Shown here: in pieces, positions 6,939 to 9,807 of the stretch
Numbering within the stretch: position 1 is the first letter of the stretch
Layout of the letters: each line of letters opens with the position of its first letter
DNA from: Candidatus Brocadiaceae bacterium
GTDB taxonomy: Bacteria; Planctomycetota; Brocadiia; SM23-32
Assembly: GCA_003567495.1 (NCBI GenBank)
Contig: PWZK01000275.1
Span: forward strand, 1 to 9,807
Direction of reading: 5' to 3'
Length of the DNA stretch: 9,807 nt
The notes under the pieces: model-generated
Databases searched by the model: none
What the model saw: the letters and a program-made list of their open reading frames with translations, nothing else
Told to the model about the DNA's origin: nothing
Program-made: the position numbers and the translations under genes

Positions 6939-6986
6939 CCTATGGCGGAGCGCAGGCCCCGAATGGGGCCGAAGCGAAGCCATAGG
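6939..6986. repeat. 48-bp compound inverted repeat
   Basis: CCTATGGC (6939-6946) pairs with GCCATAGG (6979-6986). Inside it GGCCCC (6955-6960) pairs with GGGGCC (6965-6970) around the tetraloop GAAT. The two 8-nt internal segments between the stems (GGAGCGCA and GAAGCGAA) are not complementary and would form an internal loop. The geometry suits a structured RNA hairpin or a mobile palindromic repeat. There is no adjoining T-run. Confidence 0.65.
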
Positions 6987-7018
6987 GTAGGTGAAGCGCG
7001 CAAAAAAAGAGTTCTGAA

Positions 7019-7081
7019 GGGACGACATAATCGTGGAGAAGAAAAAGGCGCGCCGGTGTCCTGTTGGTGATTATGTCGCCC
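7019..7081. repeat. 63-bp inverted repeat with long stem
   Basis: GGG-A-CGACATAATC (7019-7032) pairs with GATTATGTCGCCC (7069-7081). That is ten contiguous base pairs plus three after a single bulged A, enclosing 36 nt that contain the palindrome GGCGCGCC. It is the longest perfect stem in the non-coding block. It could fold in RNA on either strand or be the end structure of a small palindromic element. Confidence 0.6.
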
Positions 7082-7112
7082 CTATATTTTCAGATTGTCG
7101 CAGATTACTTCT

Positions 7113-7133
7113 CCATCGGCCCTGTGCCGATGG
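7113..7133. repeat. perfect 8-bp stem-loop
   Basis: CCATCGGC (7113-7120) and GCCGATGG (7126-7133) form a perfect stem around the 5-nt loop CCTGT. It stands 31 bp after the preceding inverted repeat and has no T-run. It may belong to the same folded unit. Confidence 0.6.
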
Positions 7134-7239
7134 AAGCAGCGGACTAACCGCGAGGAAGAAAGCGAGAAACGTTTTCGATCGACCGGTCGCTTTAATCAAT
7201 CCGTGGCCACCACCGGCGCAGGGCCGGCGGAGGGCGGTT

Positions 7240-7345
7240 CCGGGGCGCGACACACGTAGTGGCCGGTCATGGGCACAACCGACGCAAAGTCGGTTGGGTC
7301 CGAAAACGCAGTAGTTGGCGGAAGCCCCGGTTGTTTTGAATTTTG
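7240..7345 (+). ncRNA. possible structured RNA with terminator-like end
   Basis: CCGGGGC (7240-7246) pairs with GCCCCGG (7324-7330) and encloses a perfect 8-bp hairpin, CAACCGAC (7276-7283) with GTCGGTTG (7289-7296), loop GCAAA. The closing stem is followed on the plus strand by a T-rich stretch, TTGTTTTGAATTTT. The nested layout resembles a folded RNA ending in an intrinsic terminator. It lies upstream of the dgcA promoter, so it would be a separate transcript. No known riboswitch, tmRNA, RNase P or 6S signature is recognised. This remains a structural guess. Confidence 0.25.
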
Positions 7346-7367
7346 GTATTGTAAAATTGGATTCGGT

Positions 7368-7396
7368 TTGACACTATAGCGCCAATAAAATATAAT
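7368..7396 (+). promoter_or_regulatory. perfect consensus sigma70 promoter of the dgcA-like operon
   Basis: TTGACA (7368-7373) and TATAAT (7391-7396) are both exact consensus hexamers with the optimal 17-bp spacer, in AT-rich surroundings. Transcription should begin near A7403 and give a leader of about 89 nt before the ATG at 7492. Exact consensus promoters are uncommon in natural genomes and usually mean strong, regulator-limited transcription. Confidence 0.85.
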
Positions 7397-7439
7397 GGTC
7401 GTATATATTAATCGAACAACGTTGTAAACAGGCCTGTAT

Positions 7440-7459
7440 GGGCGAGAGATATTTCGCCC
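7440..7459 (+). promoter_or_regulatory. leader hairpin of the dgcA-like operon
   Basis: GGGCGA (7440-7445) pairs with TCGCCC (7454-7459) around an 8-nt loop, within the predicted 5' untranslated region. An AAAGG follows directly, and then a run of seven C. It may shape access to the translation start or stabilise the message. No riboswitch family is recognised. Confidence 0.4.
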
Positions 7460-7475
7460 AAAGGTTACTCCCCCC

Positions 7476-7490
7476 ATGTTAAGCGCTTAA
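7476..7490 (+). promoter_or_regulatory. four-codon upstream ORF embedding an operator-like palindrome
   Basis: ATG TTA AGC GCT TAA (7476-7490) is a complete mini-ORF that stops one base before the ATG of the epimerase gene. AAAGG at 7460-7464 is spaced 11 nt from this ATG, while the main ATG at 7492 has no Shine-Dalgarno sequence of its own. The mini-ORF contains the perfect palindrome TTAAGCGCTTAA (7479-7490), LacI-family-like in form. Translational coupling or repressor binding are both possible; neither is shown. Confidence 0.3.
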
Positions 7491-7491
7491 A

Positions 7492-8589
7492 ATGAGTTTA
7501 AATCTCTCATATCGTGTGCTGAACCTTACAAAAAGGCGCGAGCTGCGTATCAGCCGGGGTTCAACCGGCTCCTGCACCTGCATCCTGGTGAAACTGAAAT
7601 CCGAGGGCTTCGAGGGATGGGGCGCCGCCTGTCCTTTTTCCGTCGGACATCACGGAGAAACGGTCGATGAACTAACCGCGGCGCTGGAGCGATTGGCAAC
7701 CTTGCTTCTCGACTACAGCCCGTTTGAGAGACAAAGCATACTTGATCTGCTCAGGTCGCAGCCCGGTATGTTTCCTTCCGCCGCTCTGGCGGCACTGGAT
7801 ACCGCCATGCTCGATTGGCTGGGCAAAAAAGTAGACCTTCCGTTATGGCGTCTTTTCGGGCTTGACATTCGTGCAATCCCGCCCACTTCGGTAACCGTCG
7901 GCATGGAAAATCCGGAAGTTGCGAGAAATATCGCCTTTGATTGGTTGAAAGGTGAATTGAGCGCGGGGAAACTTTTTCCCCATCAGGGAGGCAGGTTTTC
8001 TGTTATGAAAGTGAAGCTGGGTAGCCCGGAGGGAATAGAGGTCGACAAAGCAAGAGTCGACTCTGTTGTGGAAGAAGCGGGGGATGCGGAAGTAATTGTA
8101 GATGCCAACGGAGCCTGGGATCTCCAAGCTGCGCGTGAGATGAGTGTCTGGCTACATGGCAGGGGGGTTGAGCTGCTCGAGCAGCCGCTCGGAGTGGATG
8201 CCGGGGAGAATGATTGGCGCCGGCTTCGCGACAGCTCGGATATAGCCGTATTTGCCGATGAAAGCTGCTTTTGTGTCGAAGATATTTATGCCATATCGGG
8301 CGGCATAGATGGTATCGTAATAAAAATGATGAAATGCGGTGGGCTTTCTGAAGCCTTAAGGATGGTTAGCGCCGCGCGTGCATGCGGCCTGCTTGTTATG
8401 CTGGGGTGTTATGGCGAGACCGTCCTTTCCAACAGCGCCATGGCTCAAATTTCTCCACTGGCGGATTACGTCGACCTGGACAGCCATTTTAATCTGCTCA
8501 AAGACCCTTTTCAGGGAGCGGGGGTTCGGGGCGGCCGGCTTGTTCCGAATGATGAGCCCGGCATAGGAGTGACTCTTGACAATGCTTAA
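7492..8589 (+). CDS. dgcA: enolase-superfamily racemase/epimerase (DgcA or dipeptide epimerase type)
   Basis: This 365-residue soluble enzyme of the mandelate racemase/muconate-lactonising branch has the usual length for the family. The N-terminal capping domain covers about residues 5-120. The barrel carries the catalytic KxK motif at K173-V-K175, the magnesium ligands D204 (VIVDANGAW), E230 (ELLEQPLG) and D256 (FADES), and the opposite acid/base lysine K278 (IVIKMMKCGG). A DLD at 328-330 falls near where L-Ala-D/L-Glu epimerases have the DxD that holds the dipeptide amine. Two substrates are plausible: N-acetyl-D-glutamate (DgcA of the D-glutamate pathway) or L-Ala-D-Glu from peptidoglycan. 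The downstream overlapping DUF1611 gene fits DgcA-DgcN; similar pairs also occur with genes annotated as dipeptide epimerases. The start at ATG 7492 has no Shine-Dalgarno sequence. Overlap with the next gene is 14 bp. Family certain, substrate not. Confidence 0.85.
   Translation: MSLNLSYRVLNLTKRRELRISRGSTGSCTCILVKLKSEGFEGWGAACPFSVGHHGETVDELTAALERLATLLLDYSPFERQSILDLLRSQPGMFPSAALAALDTAMLDWLGKKVDLPLWRLFGLDIRAIPPTSVTVGMENPEVARNIAFDWLKGELSAGKLFPHQGGRFSVMKVKLGSPEGIEVDKARVDSVVEEAGDAEVIVDANGAWDLQAAREMSVWLHGRGVELLEQPLGVDAGENDWRRLRDSSDIAVFADESCFCVEDIYAISGGIDGIVIKMMKCGGLSEALRMVSAARACGLLVMLGCYGETVLSNSAMAQISPLADYVDLDSHFNLLKDPFQGAGVRGGRLVPNDEPGIGVTLDNA
8566..8569 (+). promoter_or_regulatory. ribosome-binding site within the dgcA end, for the downstream gene
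   Basis: GGAG lies 6 nt before TTG 8576 and 12 nt before the in-frame ATG 8582. The spacing favours TTG, but both would give almost the same protein. Either way the site is inside the upstream coding region, implying translational coupling. Confidence 0.55.
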
Positions 8590-9622
8590 CTCAGAACACA
8601 GGATAGCAATACTGCTGCATAATGGTATCCTTGGCCCGAAAGGGAAGACCGGCCTGACGATGTTGCGCTATAGCAGGAAAAACATAGTAGCTGTTATCGA
8701 CAGGGAATGCGCCGGGCGCCAGTTGAAAGAATGCGCGGGTATTGATCGTGGGGTTCCGGTGGTGGGGTCTTTGCAGGAAGCACTGAACTATCGGCCCGAC
8801 GTGCTTGTCATCGGGGCCGCCCCGTCAGGAGGTTTGCTGCCGCCGGACTGGATGCAGGAAGTGAAGAGCGCCCTGAAATGCGGGATGTCACTGGTAAACG
8901 GCTTGCATACGCGGTTGTCGAAAGCCCCGGAACTTATGGCATGTCTTCGCGACGGGCAATGGATATGGGATGTAAGGAGCGAGCCCGAAGGCCTCGGCGT
9001 TGCCAGGGGGGATGCCGCCGGGTTGTCTTGCCCCAGAGTTTTGACTGTGGGCACCGATATGGCGATAGGAAAAAAGTGTGCGGCAATTGAGATGAACGAG
9101 CTGGCATTGAGGCGGGGGCTCAGGTCGAGATTCCTGGCTACCGGCCAGTCGGGTATTATGATATCCGGGGAGGGTGTTCCCATAGATTCGGTTCGCATTG
9201 ATTACGCAGCCTCGGCCATAGAGCAGATGGTGCTTAGGGCGGGAAAAGAAAGCGACATTCTCTTCCTGGAAGGTCAGGGATCGATTTTACATCCCGGTTC
9301 TTCGGCTACGCTACCGCTGATTCGCGGGATGCAGCCGACACACCTGATACTTGTTCATCGTGCAGGTCAGAGTTCTCTTTTTGGTTTTCCAGATAAGAAG
9401 ATACCCCCGCTCACCAAAGTTGCAAGGCTTTACGAGGAAGTCGCCGGTGCTGCCGGAGTGTTGTGCCCGTCAAAAGTTGCCGCCATAGCGCTAAACACGT
9501 TTGGCCTTACCGAAACGCACGCGTCTGAAATTATAGCAGAGATCGGGGCCGAGACCGGGTTGCCCTGCACCGACCCGGTGAGATGCGGGGCCAAAGCTCT
9601 GTTGGATTCGGTTCTGTATTGA
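8576..9622 (+). CDS. dgcN: DUF1611 family protein, likely D-glutamate N-acetyltransferase DgcN
   Basis: This 348-residue protein starts at TTG 8576 (or ATG 8582) and stops at TGA 9622, a normal length for DUF1611. Residues about 8-110 form a Rossmann-like N-terminal domain (AILLHNGILG onward). From about 150 comes the P-loop-like domain with VGTDMAIGKKCA at 158-169, an ATGQSGIMISGEGVPID block at 188-204 and LEGQGSILHPGSS at 231-243. These blocks are family hallmarks. In the P-loop the residues after GK are K and C, whereas family members I know usually have M and T. Homologues in marine bacteria are reported to acetylate D-glutamate, giving N-acetyl-D-glutamate for the racemase DgcA; the preceding overlapping gene fits that partner. 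The function is inferred from family and context; how this fold would carry out acetyl transfer is not visible. No signal peptide, so cytosolic. Confidence 0.85.
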   Translation: MTMLNSEHRIAILLHNGILGPKGKTGLTMLRYSRKNIVAVIDRECAGRQLKECAGIDRGVPVVGSLQEALNYRPDVLVIGAAPSGGLLPPDWMQEVKSALKCGMSLVNGLHTRLSKAPELMACLRDGQWIWDVRSEPEGLGVARGDAAGLSCPRVLTVGTDMAIGKKCAAIEMNELALRRGLRSRFLATGQSGIMISGEGVPIDSVRIDYAASAIEQMVLRAGKESDILFLEGQGSILHPGSSATLPLIRGMQPTHLILVHRAGQSSLFGFPDKKIPPLTKVARLYEEVAGAAGVLCPSKVAAIALNTFGLTETHASEIIAEIGAETGLPCTDPVRCGAKALLDSVLY

Positions 9623-9669
9623 GCCTGTTGCACAACTGCCGGCGGCCTCAGTATAAAGTTTTTTGTCCT

Positions 9670-9687
9670 ACTTTTTATCAAAAAAGT
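9670..9687. terminator. AT-rich stem-loop downstream of the dgcN-like gene
   Basis: ACTTTTT (9670-9676) pairs with AAAAAGT (9681-9687) around a 4-nt loop, 47 bp past the stop codon. A T-run (9659-9664) precedes it on the plus strand. The stem is almost all A-T and lacks the GC-rich base of a good intrinsic terminator, so it may only be a weak or opposite-strand signal. The rest of 9623-9807 shows no gene. Confidence 0.25.
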
Positions 9688-9807
9688 CAGAGTTCCGGAA
9701 GTGGTTATTATGTTTGAACCATCTTAACGTCTTGCGATAAAGCCAGTAACGACCTTTTTTTGCGATGTGCTTGACTTTGCAGGCGAGAAAATAAGAAGAT
9801 ACCCTTC

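Larger units (their letters stand above)
6664..7367. other. 704-bp non-coding region rich in inverted and tandem repeats
   Basis: This lies between the divergent promoters of the c-di-GMP gene and the dgcA-like operon. Short open frames exist on both strands, but none shows a recognisable domain, a ribosome-binding site or a plausible composition. What it does hold is a set of hairpins (6769-6787, 6939-6986, 7019-7081, 7113-7133, 7240-7330), a palindrome (6806-6817), a four-copy heptamer repeat (6866-6893) and two CAGATT copies (7091, 7101). A mosaic of intergenic repeats, one or more structured RNAs, or a decayed element are all possible. Confidence 0.6.

Noticed and set aside
7033..7314. 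93-codon plus-strand frame in the repeat-rich gap
   Set aside because: Arg/Pro/Gly-rich composition from structured GC-rich DNA, no domain, and it spans three hairpins.
7240..7330. tRNA or tmRNA
   Set aside because: No cloverleaf with a TPsiC-type GGTTCRA loop and acceptor stem, and no tmRNA ends; only nested hairpins are present.
7196..7477. 93-codon minus-strand frame in the repeat-rich gap
   Set aside because: It runs through the consensus promoter of the opposite-strand operon and through hairpins; the proline-rich end comes from GC-rich repeat sequence and no ribosome-binding site is seen.
9770..9800. promoter near the right edge (TTGACT ... TAAGAA)
   Set aside because: Spacing is 15 bp and the -10 element is poor; no gene can be seen downstream before the window ends.

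Overview
The window reads as chromosomal DNA from a bacterium with probable anaerobic or fermentative habits. The signs are a V/A-type rotary ATPase operon, an aldo-keto reductase with two ferredoxin-like cysteine clusters, and a large soluble cyclic-di-GMP protein. Coding density is moderate, and the gaps carry repetitive GC-rich hairpins and short tandem repeats. I associate intergenic families of this look with environmental PVC-group or candidate-phylum genomes, but that is an impression and I cannot place the phylum.

Layout: (1) positions 1-2304, plus strand, hold the 3' end of a V-type ATPase operon: the last 36 codons of subunit A, complete subunit B (TTG start) and complete subunit D, which is the last gene. 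(2) 2405-3532, minus strand, is a [4Fe-4S] aldo-keto reductase with its own promoter. (3) 3606-3769 is a repeat-bearing gap. (4) 3770-6535, minus strand, is a 921-residue protein with PAS, GAF, GGDEF, HD-GYP and PilZ modules plus an unrecognised C-terminal beta-rich module. It has a promoter and a roughly 93-nt leader containing a terminator-like hairpin. (5) 6664-7367 is an unusually long non-coding stretch with at least five inverted repeats and a heptamer tandem repeat. (6) 7492-9622, plus strand, is a two-gene operon: an enolase-superfamily epimerase/racemase and an overlapping DUF1611 protein. It is driven by a perfect TTGACA-17-TATAAT promoter. (7) 9623-9807 is non-coding tail.

How the genes work: the ATPase couples ATP to H+ or Na+ movement. 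The multidomain protein would sense a signal (PAS/GAF), make c-di-GMP (GGDEF with an intact inhibitory site), degrade it (HD-GYP) and bind it (PilZ). The epimerase-DUF1611 pair matches the arrangement reported for DgcA-DgcN D-glutamate catabolism, and also resembles L-Ala-D/L-Glu epimerase loci that recycle cell-wall peptides.

I do not see a clear new defence or mobile system. The best leads are the all-in-one c-di-GMP protein with its extra C-terminal domain and leader hairpin, the structured 6.7-7.35 kb non-coding block, and the unusual leader and operator-like palindromes of the dgcA-like operon.
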